From JTS-RE37 sp041744575 (GTDB lineage: Bacteria; Bacteroidota; Bacteroidia; Flavobacteriales; Flavobacteriaceae): DNA of 64,000 nt. The stretch lies in the NCBI GenBank assembly GCA_041744575.1, contig JBGTKP010000021.1, positions 1 to 64,000 on the forward strand, in the 5' to 3' direction. Below are positions 18,430-26,111 of this stretch, piece after piece. The notes below the pieces were generated by a model. That model searched no databases. It saw only the letters and a list, made by a program, of their open reading frames with translations, and had not been told where the DNA came from. A program made the translations under genes and the position numbers. Position 1 is the stretch's first letter. Every line of letters starts with the position of its first letter.

Positions 18430-18542
18430 GATCACACTTCCCATAAAGATATAATTATAAAAGTATACAGCCTAGCGCACGGAAGAATGAAGCTCCAAAG
18501 GAATTAGCGAAATCGTTGCAGAGGGGGGTGTTTAAGTCCATG

Positions 18543-19277
18543 TCAGCGGCTTATTTTATCCTGAAGCGCAAAAAAGGCTCTTTTGGAAGCCTTCTCCTCC
18601 GCTTTTTTCTTGGAGGTAGCCCGGGCCTTGGCAACTATTTTATCATCTATGGTCAGCTTTACCGCAAAATGTTTTAGGGCGTCTTTTCCCGTATCCTCAT
18701 AAACCATAAATCGAAATTCCTTCTTTTTTTTCTGACACCACTCAATGACCAGGCTTTTATAGCTGATAACCGTTCCCTCTAACTGTTCGATATCCACATA
18801 GGGCTCTATTACCCGTTCCTGAATGAATTTCTCACAGTAGGTATAGCCCCTGTCCAGGTAAATAGCTCCTATCAGCGCCTCAAATACATTTCCGTGGATA
18901 TTATCCCCAAAGTGCGACTTCGGGATCCTGCTTTCTACATATCTGATAAGATTCAGATCTTTGCCAAGTTCATTTAAATGCTTTCTGCTTACGATTTTGG
19001 AACGCATCTTGGTGAGATACCCTTCATCACCGCCGGGAACCTCATTATAAAGGTGCTTGGAGATAATGGTTCCCAGCATGGCATCACCAAGAAATTCCAG
19101 TCTCTCGTAATTCATCGGATGCCCGCTGACATCACGGACATTGGATGAACGATGCAGGAAGGCCTTCTTATAAACCTCAAGATGCTTTGGCTTGAATCTC
19201 AAAATTTTTGATATCCCCAATAAAAAATCCCCATCCTCTTTAGGATGGGAATTAAATAAATTGGACGGGAAGTTCAT
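18543..19277 (-). CDS. rnc: Ribonuclease III
   Basis: A 244-residue double-stranded-RNA endonuclease that processes rRNA precursors and structured RNAs. The catalytic signature YERLEFLGDAMLG is near residue 78, and a second acidic region reads NVFEALIGAIYLDRGY. The C-terminal double-stranded-RNA binding domain covers the last 70 residues and ends in an Ala/Lys-rich helix (ATSKKKAEEKASKRAFFAL). The start ATG follows the fabF stop directly, so the two are cotranscribed. The order acpP-fabF-rnc is the widely conserved fatty-acid/RNase III cluster. Confidence 0.96.
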   Translation of the reverse strand: MNFPSNLFNSHPKEDGDFLLGISKILRFKPKHLEVYKKAFLHRSSNVRDVSGHPMNYERLEFLGDAMLGTIISKHLYNEVPGGDEGYLTKMRSKIVSRKHLNELGKDLNLIRYVESRIPKSHFGDNIHGNVFEALIGAIYLDRGYTYCEKFIQERVIEPYVDIEQLEGTVISYKSLVIEWCQKKKKEFRFMVYEDTGKDALKHFAVKLTIDDKIVAKARATSKKKAEEKASKRAFFALQDKISR

Positions 19278-20534
19278 TTAATCTTTAACTGTTTTCCTGA
19301 AAAGTACGCATGCATTATGGCCGCCAAATCCAAAGGTATTGCTCATTGCAACATTTACCTCCCTTTGCTGGGCTCTATTCAGCGTAAGGTTAAGGCTTGG
19401 ATCAATTTTTTCATCCACCACACTGTGATTGATGGTAGGTGGTACCAAACTGTGTTTCATGGCCAGAATGGAAGCAATAGCCTCAATGGCTCCCGCAGCT
19501 CCCAGCAGATGTCCGGTCATGGATTTTGTGGAATTAATATTGATTTTGGGTGCGTGTTCGCCAAAGACCTGCGAAATGGCCTTGAGTTCTGCGACATCCC
19601 CCAGGGGTGTTGACGTTCCGTGCGTGTTGATGGTATCCACTTCTTGGGGCAACATATCAGCATCTTTCAGGCAATTTTCCATGACACGAACCACTCCAAT
19701 CCCTTCAGGATGAGGCGCAGTCATGTGGTATGCATCACTGGACATACCTCCGCCCACAACTTCGGCATAAATTTTAGCTCCCCGGGCCTTGGCGTGATCA
19801 TAATCCTCTAGGATAAGTGCTCCGGCTCCTTCCCCAAGCACAAACCCGTCCCGGGTTGCATCAAATGGTCTTGAAGCTGTTTCAGGGCTTTCATTTCTGG
19901 TTGAGAGGGCATGCATAGCGTTAAAACCGCCCATCCCTGCAATGGTTACTGCCGCTTCACTTCCTCCTGTCACAATGACATCACAATAGCCAAGGCGGAT
20001 GTAATTGAGGGCGTCAATCATGGCATTGGCAGATGACGCACATGCAGAAACGGTTGTGTAATTGGGGCCCATGAATCCATGTTTTATGGAGATGTTACCC
20101 GGAGCGATATCCGCAATCATTTTTGGGATAAAAAAAGGATTGAATCGCGGAGTTCCGTCCCCTTCCGCAAAATTAAGGACCTCTGTCTGAAAAGTCTCTA
20201 GGCCCCCTATTCCCGCTCCCCAGATAACCCCAACACGGAACTTATCAACTTTGTTGAGATCTATTCCGGAATCGAGGATGGCCTCATCAGAGGAGATAAG
20301 GGCATATTGGGCAAAACGATCCAGTTTGCGGACCTCCTTTCGATCGAAATAATCTTCCGGATTGTAGTTCTTTATTTCGCAGGCAAATTTCGTTTTAAAC
20401 TTTTCTGTATCATAATAGGTTATTGGTGCGCAACCACTGCGTCCATTCTTCAGGCCTTCCCAATATTCATCAATGTTATTGCCGATGGGAGTGAGTGCAC
20501 CCAGACCGGTAACGACAACTCGTTTTAATTGCAT
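19278..20534 (-). CDS. fabF: Beta-ketoacyl-ACP synthase II
   Basis: A 418-residue condensing enzyme that elongates acyl-ACP with malonyl-ACP. The Cys-His-His triad is visible as TVSACASSANAM (nucleophile Cys), NTHGTSTPLGD (His) and KSMTGHLLGAAGA (His). The N-terminus MQLKRVVVTGLGALTPIGNN and the C-terminal SNTFGFGGHNACVLF are family-typical, and the length is normal. It lies between acpP and rnc on the minus strand. A hairpin with a T-run separates it from acpP, so its expression may depend partly on read-through. Confidence 0.97.
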   Translation of the reverse strand: MQLKRVVVTGLGALTPIGNNIDEYWEGLKNGRSGCAPITYYDTEKFKTKFACEIKNYNPEDYFDRKEVRKLDRFAQYALISSDEAILDSGIDLNKVDKFRVGVIWGAGIGGLETFQTEVLNFAEGDGTPRFNPFFIPKMIADIAPGNISIKHGFMGPNYTTVSACASSANAMIDALNYIRLGYCDVIVTGGSEAAVTIAGMGGFNAMHALSTRNESPETASRPFDATRDGFVLGEGAGALILEDYDHAKARGAKIYAEVVGGGMSSDAYHMTAPHPEGIGVVRVMENCLKDADMLPQEVDTINTHGTSTPLGDVAELKAISQVFGEHAPKININSTKSMTGHLLGAAGAIEAIASILAMKHSLVPPTINHSVVDEKIDPSLNLTLNRAQQREVNVAMSNTFGFGGHNACVLFRKTVKD

Positions 20535-20572
20535 TGAACCAAATTTTCGTTTGAAGTATAACCTGCGCGTAA

Positions 20573-20620
20573 ATTAAAAAAAATTATCCATGAAGCATGG
20601 TTACCACATGGATAATTTTA
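20573..20620 (-). terminator. Intrinsic terminator-like hairpin between acpP and fabF
   Basis: Arms at 20581-20592 and 20607-20618 (AAATTATCCATG and its complement) form a perfect 12-bp stem with a 14-base loop. On the minus strand it is followed by a run of T. It would end most acpP transcripts and let a fraction continue into fabF-rnc. Confidence 0.75.
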
Positions 20621-20643
20621 AATCTGTTCAGGATATCATTGAA

Positions 20644-20877
20644 TTACTTGGCCTCCTCTATATAACTTATAGCCTGGCCAACCGTAGCAATATTTTCTGC
20701 CTGGTCATCAGGGATCTGGATGTCAAATTCTTTTTCAAATTCCATAATCAACTCCACAGTATCCAGTGAGTCTGCCCCTAGGTCGTTGGTAAAGCTAGCT
20801 TCTGCAACTACTTCATTTTCATCAACCCCCAACTTATCAACGATGATAGCTTTTACTCTTGATGCAATGTCTGACAT
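20644..20877 (-). CDS. acpP: Acyl carrier protein
   Basis: A 77-residue acidic acyl carrier protein. Ser37 in the motif LGADSLDTVELIM is the site for the 4'-phosphopantetheine arm that carries growing acyl chains. The length and the four-helix pattern are standard. It is the first gene of the acpP-fabF-rnc group. A TAnnTTTG box lies about 34 bases upstream and a terminator-like hairpin lies directly downstream. This arrangement would make acpP more abundant than fabF, as is usual for this very abundant protein. Confidence 0.98.
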   Translation of the reverse strand: MSDIASRVKAIIVDKLGVDENEVVAEASFTNDLGADSLDTVELIMEFEKEFDIQIPDDQAENIATVGQAISYIEEAK

Positions 20878-20910
20878 AATTATTTAGGTTTTAAAATTTT
20901 AAATCGATGG

Positions 20911-20918
20911 CAAAAATA
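20911..20918 (-). promoter_or_regulatory. -7 box of the acpP promoter
   Basis: Read on the minus strand this is TATTTTTG, a full TAnnTTTG match, 33 bases upstream of the acpP start. No clear TTTG is seen at the -33 position. Confidence 0.55.
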
Positions 20919-21019
20919 AAAAACTTTGCTGTAATAATACTATCCGGCTTTAAAATGTATGGAAATTTAAGAAATTTAATGGCAAGAGAACGAATTTAGT
21001 TCGGAATTTTTTAACAAAC

Positions 21020-21098
21020 TTCCCTTGATGGCTGAGGGCTTTCAGAAGAGCCGTAAATGCACAGCTGCCGCTGTGGTCGCGGGAAAATGCCAAGGGAA
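21020..21098 (+). other. Compact three-stem structured element upstream of purN
   Basis: An 8-bp outer stem pairs TTCCCTTG (21020-21027) with CAAGGGAA (21091-21098). Inside are GGCT/AGCC (21037-21040 with 21049-21052) and CACAGC/GCTGTG (21060-21065 with 21070-21075, loop TGCC). The whole forms a three-way junction, clearly richer in G+C than the flanking A+T-rich spacer. It lies about 75 bases before purN on the same strand. The layout resembles a structured leader or small RNA, but it matches no riboswitch I recognise. An open frame of 36 codons also runs through it. Confidence 0.45.
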
Positions 21099-21106
21099 TT
21101 ATTCCT

Positions 21107-21114
21107 TACCTTTG
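21107..21114 (+). promoter_or_regulatory. Possible -7 box upstream of purN
   Basis: TACCTTTG matches TAnnTTTG, 59 bases upstream of the purN ATG, just after the three-stem element. If it is the promoter, the structured element would lie outside the purN mRNA. No -33 TTTG is visible. Confidence 0.4.
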
Positions 21115-21173
21115 AACCTGTTGGCGCAAATGTGAAAAAAGGGACGGGATCTGCCAGTTAATTACTGTGAAAA

Positions 21174-21758
21174 ATGGAAATGAATGCCAAACGTATTGTC
21201 CTTTTTGCCTCAGGTTCAGGTTCTAATGCAGAGTGCATTATCAGGCATTTCTCAAAGCACCCAATGGTGGAGGTTGTATGTGTCCTCACCAACAGGCTGG
21301 ATGCACCTGTTCTGGAGCGCTGCAACCGGTTGAATATGAGTGCCTTTTACTTTAATCGTCATGCCTTTTTTCACTCCGATGCAGTCCTGAGGCAATTAGA
21401 TGGTCTGTCACCGGATTTAATAGTACTCGCCGGGTTTCTCTGGAAAATCCCGGAAATGATCATCCACCGATTTTCCGGTAAGATTATCAATATTCACCCC
21501 GCCCTGTTGCCTAAGTACGGAGGGAAAGGCATGTACGGGAATCATGTTCATGAAGCGGTAAAGCAGAGCGGAGATCCAGAAACCGGTATAACGATCCATT
21601 TTGTAGACGCTTTCTATGACCAGGGCGCCATCATAGAGCAAATCAAAACAGACGTAACACCAGGCGAGTCTGTCGCCGCAATTGCAGAGCGGGTTCACGC
21701 TCTTGAATATGACCACTTTCCAAGGGTAATCGAAAAAGTACTATTCGGGGAAAAATGA
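21174..21758 (+). CDS. purN: Phosphoribosylglycinamide formyltransferase
   Basis: A 194-residue GAR transformylase, using 10-formyl-tetrahydrofolate to formylate glycinamide ribonucleotide in purine synthesis. The N-terminal strand and phosphate loop read IVLFASGSGSNAECI. The catalytic region is INIHPALLPKYGGKGMYG (Asn and His), with the catalytic Asp in FVDAFYDQGAIIEQ. The length is normal. An alternative ATG lies two codons in. The stop overlaps the start of the RNase H gene as ATGA, so the two are translationally coupled. Confidence 0.95.
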   Translation: MEMNAKRIVLFASGSGSNAECIIRHFSKHPMVEVVCVLTNRLDAPVLERCNRLNMSAFYFNRHAFFHSDAVLRQLDGLSPDLIVLAGFLWKIPEMIIHRFSGKIINIHPALLPKYGGKGMYGNHVHEAVKQSGDPETGITIHFVDAFYDQGAIIEQIKTDVTPGESVAAIAERVHALEYDHFPRVIEKVLFGEK

Positions 21759-22384
21759 AAAAACGATTTTATGTCGTCTGGAATGGACACCATCCCGGAA
21801 TATATCACAGCTGGAAAGAATGTCAGGCTCAGACCAACGGTTTTAAAGGCGCGCAGTACATGTCATTTTCCAGTCTCGGGGAAGCAACGGAAGCCTTTGC
21901 CGGAAAGTATCATATCTATAAGGGCAAAAAGAAAGCCATCCCTGCCCTGTCGCCCTCAGAACTTCGGAAAACCGGTGTCCCGAATCATAATTCCATCTCG
22001 GTAGATGCGGCATCAAGCGGTAATCCTGGAATTATGGAATATCAGGGTGTGGACACCAAAACGGGTAAACGTCTATTCAGAAAGGGGCCTTTTCCCGAAG
22101 GCACTAACAATATCGGAGAGTTTTTAGCTATTGTCCATGGTCTGGCTTACTTACATCAACATAACAGTGACCGGATCGTATACACGGATTCGAGAACGGC
22201 CATAAGTTGGGTGCGAAAGAAAAAATGCAATTCCAATTTGAAGCGAACACCTGAAAACAAACCGTTATTTGACCTTATTTTGAGGGCAGAAGAATGGCTG
22301 AACAACACCGTATATGGCAACAGGATTGTGAAATGGGAAACCAAGGCATGGGGAGAAATCCCCGCCGACTTTGGCAGAAAGTAG
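21755..22384 (+). CDS. Ribonuclease H with N-terminal viroplasmin (caulimovirus VI-type) domain
   Basis: A 209-residue type 1 RNase H. The first 50 residues (RFYVVWNGHHPGIYHSWKEC to about IYKGKKKA) are the viroplasmin/hybrid-binding domain that holds RNA-DNA hybrids in eukaryotic-like RNase H1. The catalytic domain keeps the acidic set: Asp in SVDAASSGNPG, Glu in NNIGEFLAIVHG, Asp in VYTDSRTAISW and Asp in IPADFGRK. It removes RNA from RNA-DNA hybrids. The ATG overlaps the purN stop. The functional reason for coupling to purN is not obvious. Confidence 0.92.
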   Translation: MKKRFYVVWNGHHPGIYHSWKECQAQTNGFKGAQYMSFSSLGEATEAFAGKYHIYKGKKKAIPALSPSELRKTGVPNHNSISVDAASSGNPGIMEYQGVDTKTGKRLFRKGPFPEGTNNIGEFLAIVHGLAYLHQHNSDRIVYTDSRTAISWVRKKKCNSNLKRTPENKPLFDLILRAEEWLNNTVYGNRIVKWETKAWGEIPADFGRK

Positions 22385-22433
22385 ACTCGCTTATTTTAAG
22401 TTTTAATTCGGGAGAATGGACAATCTAAAACCG

Positions 22434-22441
22434 TATATTTG
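22434..22441 (+). promoter_or_regulatory. -7 box upstream of the PfkB kinase gene
   Basis: TATATTTG matches TAnnTTTG and ends 20 bases before the ATG at 22462. The -33 position has T-rich sequence (TTTTA) rather than TTTG. Confidence 0.55.
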
Positions 22442-22461
22442 CACCAAAATTTAAGGCTCCC

Positions 22462-23391
22462 ATGGGGAAACTCCTGATAGTTGGCTCCGTTGCTTTTGAT
22501 GCTATTGAAACCCCTTTTGGTAAAACGGACAAAATTCTGGGTGGTGCCGCCACATTCATAGGCCTTGCAGCGTCCCAGTTTCAAGTGGAGTCTGCCATTG
22601 TTTCTGTCGTTGGCGGGGATTTCCCACAAGCATATCTCGATTTGTTTACGGAACGCAACATCGATATTTCCGGGATTAAAATAATCCCTGAAGGCAAAAC
22701 TTTTTTCTGGAGCGGAAAATACCATACCGATCTCAATACCAGGGATACATTGATAACCGAACTCAACGTCCTTGCTGATTTCGAACCTGTAGTTCCTGTC
22801 GCCTTTAGGAAGGCAGAAATCGTCATGCTTGGGAACCTCCATCCCGACATTCAGATGAGTGTCATCAATCAGATGGAAGAGAAACCGGAACTGATCATCC
22901 TGGACACTATGAATTTCTGGATGAACAACACGCCCGAAGCTCTGGCATCTGTAATAAAAAAGATTGATGTCCTTGCTATTAATGATGAGGAAGCGCGTCA
23001 ACTAACCCATGAATACTCACTTGTCAGGGCTGCGGCCAAAATACAGGAGATGGGCCCAAAATATGTGGTAATTAAAAAAGGAGAACACGGAGCGCTGCTA
23101 TTTCACAAGAAGCAAGTCTTTTATGCTCCGGCCATGCCTCTGGAGGAAATATTTGATCCAACCGGGGCCGGTGATACATTCGCAGGAGGTTTTGCTGGTT
23201 TTCTGGCGGAATCTCAAAACAATAGCTTTAACAATCTCAAGAATGCCGTCATCCACGGTTCAAATCTCGCGTCATTTTGCGTGGAGCGTTTTGGAACGGA
23301 GCGATTGATTGATCTTAACAGGGTGGAAGTTGAAAAAAGACTGCTGCAGTTTAAGATGCTGACCCAATTTGATATAGAAATTCAAACCTGA
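22462..23391 (+). CDS. PfkB-family carbohydrate or nucleoside kinase
   Basis: A 309-residue ribokinase-like kinase. The N-terminus KLLIVGSVAFDAIETPFG with a following GGAATFIGLA matches the substrate-binding Gly-Gly motif. FDPTGAGDTFAGGFAGFL near residue 230 is the PfkB signature 2, with the anion hole and catalytic Asp. VINQMEEKPELIILDTMNFW fits the central sheet. Family members phosphorylate sugars or nucleosides such as ribose, adenosine or inosine; the substrate here is not clear. It stands between the purN/RNase H pair and purF, so a purine-related role is possible. It is followed by its own terminator. Confidence 0.9.
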   Translation: MGKLLIVGSVAFDAIETPFGKTDKILGGAATFIGLAASQFQVESAIVSVVGGDFPQAYLDLFTERNIDISGIKIIPEGKTFFWSGKYHTDLNTRDTLITELNVLADFEPVVPVAFRKAEIVMLGNLHPDIQMSVINQMEEKPELIILDTMNFWMNNTPEALASVIKKIDVLAINDEEARQLTHEYSLVRAAAKIQEMGPKYVVIKKGEHGALLFHKKQVFYAPAMPLEEIFDPTGAGDTFAGGFAGFLAESQNNSFNNLKNAVIHGSNLASFCVERFGTERLIDLNRVEVEKRLLQFKMLTQFDIEIQT

Positions 23392-23397
23392 TAACAC

Positions 23398-23422
23398 GCC
23401 CCAAATTACCGGGGCTTTTTTA
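23398..23422 (+). terminator. Intrinsic terminator after the PfkB kinase gene
   Basis: GCCCC (23398-23402) pairs with GGGGC (23411-23415) and is followed by seven T. It separates the kinase gene from purF. Confidence 0.8.
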
Positions 23423-23434
23423 ATTGACTAAGTT

Positions 23435-25333
23435 ATGAGTGATGCCCTGAAACACGAGTGTGGAATATCGCTGATACGCCTTCTAAAACCCTTGGAATAT
23501 TACCGTGAGAAGTATGGATCCGCATTCTATGGGGTAAACAAGATGTATCTGATGATGGAGAAACAGCATAACAGGGGCCAGGACGGGGCTGGTTTTGCCA
23601 GCATTAAACTCAACATGAACCCCGGAGAAAGATACATGAGCAGGGTAAGGTCTGTGGCCACTCAGCCCATTCAGGATATTTTTGACCAGATCAACGATCG
23701 GGTAAACACGGCACTAAAGGAAAACCCACAATTTATTGACCGTGTAGACCTTCAGAAAAAACATATTCCCTATATAGGAGAATTACTCCTTGGTCATGTC
23801 CGCTACGGTACCTATGGCAAGAACAGTATCGAGAGCGTCCACCCATTCCTCAGACAGAATAACTGGATGCATAGAAACCTTATCGTAGCCGGAAATTTTA
23901 ATATGACCAATGTGGGGCTGCTTTTTGACAATCTGATTCAACTGGGGCAACATCCGAAGGAAATGACGGATACGATCACTGTGATGGAAAAAATAGGGCA
24001 TTTTCTAGACGATGCGGTCGCCAAACTATATAAGCAGATCAAAAAGGAAGGTTTTAATAAAATGGAAGCCTCACCTCTCATTGCAGAACGCCTTAAGGTA
24101 GGCAAGTTCCTGAGGAAAGCTGCCAAAAACTGGGATGGAGGTTACGCCATGGCCGGTTTGCTCGGCCACGGAGACGCATTTGTGCTCCGCGATCCTGCCG
24201 GAATCCGGCCAACCTATTATTATGAGGACGAAGAAGTGGTGGTGGTCGCATCGGAACGCCCCGCTATTCAAACCGTTTTTAATGTGCCTTTCGAAGAAGT
24301 GAAGGAGCTCGATCCCGGCAACGCAATCATCATTAAGCAGAATGGCAGCGTTACCTTTGAAGAAATCCTGGTGCCGACAGAACGAAAAGCCTGCTCTTTT
24401 GAACGTATTTATTTTTCAAGGGGCAGCGATAAGGAAATTTACCAGGAGCGAAAGGAATTGGGGAAATTGCTCTTTCCTCAGATCCTCACCGCTATAGATC
24501 ACGATCTGAAAAACACCGTATTTTCCTATATTCCCAATACCGCTGAAACTTCGTTCTTCGGAATGGTGAAAGAAGCTCAGAACTACCTCAACAATAAAAA
24601 AGAAGAACAAATCCTTTCCAAAGGATCTCAGATAACGCGGGAAGAACTTCATCAAATCCTGGATGTCCGCCCGCGGATTGAAAAGGTGGCCATTAAAGAT
24701 GCGAAACTGAGGACCTTCATTACCCAGGATAGTAGCCGTGATGACCTGGTGGCACACATTTACGACATCAGTTATGGCTCTGTCAACAAAGATGATAATT
24801 TGGTGATTATTGATGACAGCATTGTGAGAGGAACTACTTTAAGAAAAAGCATTCTGAGGATACTTGACCGGTTGCACCCTAAAAAAATAATTGTGGCATC
24901 ATCAGCGCCTCAGATCAGGTACCCTGATTGTTATGGAATCGATATGGCCAAACTGGAGGATTTTATCGCGTTTCGTGCCACCCTTAAATTACATGAGGAA
25001 CGAGGCAGCAGCCATCTGGTGGAACACATTTATAGCAAATGTCTCAAGCAGGTCAGCTCTAGCGATAAGGACGTAATTAATTATGTAAAAGAATTTTACG
25101 CCCCTTTCACGGCGATGGAGATCTCAGAAAAAATAGGGGAATTGCTCAGCCCTGATGACATTCGCGCAGAGGTCCAGATCATCTACCAGACCATTGAAAG
25201 TCTTCACCAGGCGTGTCCAAAAAATCTGGGTGACTGGTATTTTACAGGCAACTATCCCACTCCTGGTGGAAATAAAGTGGTTAACCGGGCCTTTATTAAC
25301 TTTTATGAGGGAAAAAATGAAAGGGCCTATTAA
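23435..25333 (+). CDS. purF: Amidophosphoribosyltransferase, long Bacteroidota form
   Basis: A 632-residue class II glutamine amidotransferase joined to a phosphoribosyltransferase domain, the first committed step of purine synthesis. Eight residues precede Cys9 in HECGISLIRL, so removal of a short propeptide would expose the nucleophile. The glutaminase domain includes QHNRGQDGAGFAS and GHVRYGTYGKNS. The PRPP-binding loop VIIDDSIVRGTT lies at about residues 454-466. The protein is over 100 residues longer than E. coli PurF because of insertions and a C-terminal extension. A shorter PurF may exist elsewhere in the genome, so specificity for PRPP amination is likely but unproven. Confidence 0.88.
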   Translation: MSDALKHECGISLIRLLKPLEYYREKYGSAFYGVNKMYLMMEKQHNRGQDGAGFASIKLNMNPGERYMSRVRSVATQPIQDIFDQINDRVNTALKENPQFIDRVDLQKKHIPYIGELLLGHVRYGTYGKNSIESVHPFLRQNNWMHRNLIVAGNFNMTNVGLLFDNLIQLGQHPKEMTDTITVMEKIGHFLDDAVAKLYKQIKKEGFNKMEASPLIAERLKVGKFLRKAAKNWDGGYAMAGLLGHGDAFVLRDPAGIRPTYYYEDEEVVVVASERPAIQTVFNVPFEEVKELDPGNAIIIKQNGSVTFEEILVPTERKACSFERIYFSRGSDKEIYQERKELGKLLFPQILTAIDHDLKNTVFSYIPNTAETSFFGMVKEAQNYLNNKKEEQILSKGSQITREELHQILDVRPRIEKVAIKDAKLRTFITQDSSRDDLVAHIYDISYGSVNKDDNLVIIDDSIVRGTTLRKSILRILDRLHPKKIIVASSAPQIRYPDCYGIDMAKLEDFIAFRATLKLHEERGSSHLVEHIYSKCLKQVSSSDKDVINYVKEFYAPFTAMEISEKIGELLSPDDIRAEVQIIYQTIESLHQACPKNLGDWYFTGNYPTPGGNKVVNRAFINFYEGKNERAY

Positions 25334-25341
25334 CACTTTTC

Positions 25342-25375
25342 TCGATGAAATACCACTTATTATGCATTTCATCGA
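25342..25375 (+). other. Hairpin in the purF 3' region
   Basis: TCGATGAAAT (25342-25351) pairs perfectly with ATTTCATCGA (25366-25375), a 10-bp stem with a 14-base loop, starting 8 bases after the purF stop. No T-run follows, so it is a 3'-end stem-loop rather than a standard terminator. Confidence 0.55.
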
Positions 25376-25437
25376 TAATATACGCTCGTTATCGGCTTTT
25401 TAGCCCCTAAGGAAGGAAGCAAGTTTAATTTAGTCCC

Positions 25438-25516
25438 GCCATAGCATAAGTAGGTTAAGTTCATGGTAAGATTTGGGGCATAAAAGGCCGTCTAAATTCA
25501 TTTAGACGGTCTTTTT
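25438..25516 (+). ncRNA. Putative small RNA unit, copy 1
   Basis: The conserved core at 25441-25478 (starting ATAGCATAAGTAGG and ending GGTAAGATTTGGGG) is followed after seven bases by an intrinsic terminator. A -7-like box TAATTTAG at 25426-25433 ends seven bases before the core, so transcription would begin at or next to the core and give an RNA of about 75-80 bases. The same core occurs at 25911 and 26115, each with its own unrelated terminator. Inside the core CCAT can pair with ATGG. I do not recognise the family. Confidence 0.6.
25486..25516 (+). terminator. Terminator of small RNA unit 1
   Basis: GGCCGTCTAAAT (25486-25497) pairs with ATTTAGACGGTC (25500-25511), preceded by AAAA and followed by five T. 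The arms are unrelated to those of units 2 and 3. Confidence 0.85.
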
Positions 25517-25517
25517 G

Positions 25518-25895
25518 ATTTAAATAGCCTCTCTTTTCAAACCCTCCGACCCGGTTGGTAAAAATTCTAAATATTTCATACATAGACCGGTTCCAACCAC
25601 CTTTTCCCTGTCACTTTATCAGCTGGGGGAATATCCCATTCCGTTGTCAATAGGAGTTATCCCCTGCATTCATCGAATGAATTTCACTTATCCGAAGTCA
25701 GCCTTTTAAAAAAACAGTTACTGCAGCTTGTCCATCTGGATCTCCTGCCTTCAGACATGCGACTTTATAGAAGCAAACCATCTCTGCCGGGTGCTATTTA
25801 GTGCCAGCATCAGGGATTTTTGACCCATTTTTAACCGTTCAACCAATTATTAGGACGTTGGGCCAAAAGCTAAGGAGGGCTCAAATCATTTGGGT
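25518..25895. other. Spacer between small RNA units 1 and 2, nothing recognised
   Basis: About 380 bases with no credible coding frame on either strand and no RNA gene I recognise. Short complementary words (GGTTGG near 25553 and CCAACC near 25593) could pair. It may be decayed coding sequence or a longer transcript upstream of unit 2. Confidence 0.5.
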
Positions 25896-25903
25896 TACTT
25901 TTG
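25896..25903 (+). promoter_or_regulatory. -7 box of small RNA unit 2
   Basis: TACTTTTG is a full TAnnTTTG match and ends exactly seven bases before the conserved core, the same offset as the variant boxes TAATTTAG (unit 1) and TATTTTAG (unit 3). A -33 TTTG is not seen. Confidence 0.55.
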
Positions 25904-25907
25904 GAGG

Positions 25908-25979
25908 ACCATAGCATAAGTAGGTTAAGTTCATGGTAAGATTTGGGGAAAAAAGGCAGGATCAGATCCTGCCTTTTTT
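25908..25979 (+). ncRNA. Putative small RNA unit, copy 2
   Basis: The core at 25911-25948 is identical over 38 bases to copy 1. It is followed after six A by the stem GGCAGGATC/GATCCTGCC (25955-25963 with 25965-25973) and six T. The predicted RNA is about 70 bases. The sequence upstream of the core differs from copies 1 and 3 except for CC directly before it and the -7-like box, so the units are not simple recent duplications of a long segment. Confidence 0.6.
25955..25979 (+). terminator. Terminator of small RNA unit 2
   Basis: Perfectly complementary nine-base arms (25955-25963 and 25965-25973) flanked by A-rich sequence and six T. The apex must open to form a loop. The hairpin can also read on the minus strand. 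Confidence 0.85.
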
Positions 25980-26111
25980 ATTGCTGACAATCAGATACTT
26001 AATTTTTCCTAAAAACAAATTTTTGTCTTATATCAGGGAAATATTTAATTCAAATCCTAAAATTTTATAAAATTCCTTTTTTATTTCTCACAATACCAGT
26101 ATTTTAGTACC

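Noticed and set aside
21104..21130. Resemblance to a TPP riboswitch through the word ACCTTTGAACCTG.
   Set aside because: The other conserved TPP segments (CTGAGA pairing and the closing GGGAA context) are not in the right places. TACCTTTG is better read as a -7 promoter box.
21028..21138. A 36-codon open frame through the structured element upstream of purN.
   Set aside because: Too short to judge, no ribosome-binding site visible, and the same bases form nested inverted repeats. Structure explains the sequence better.
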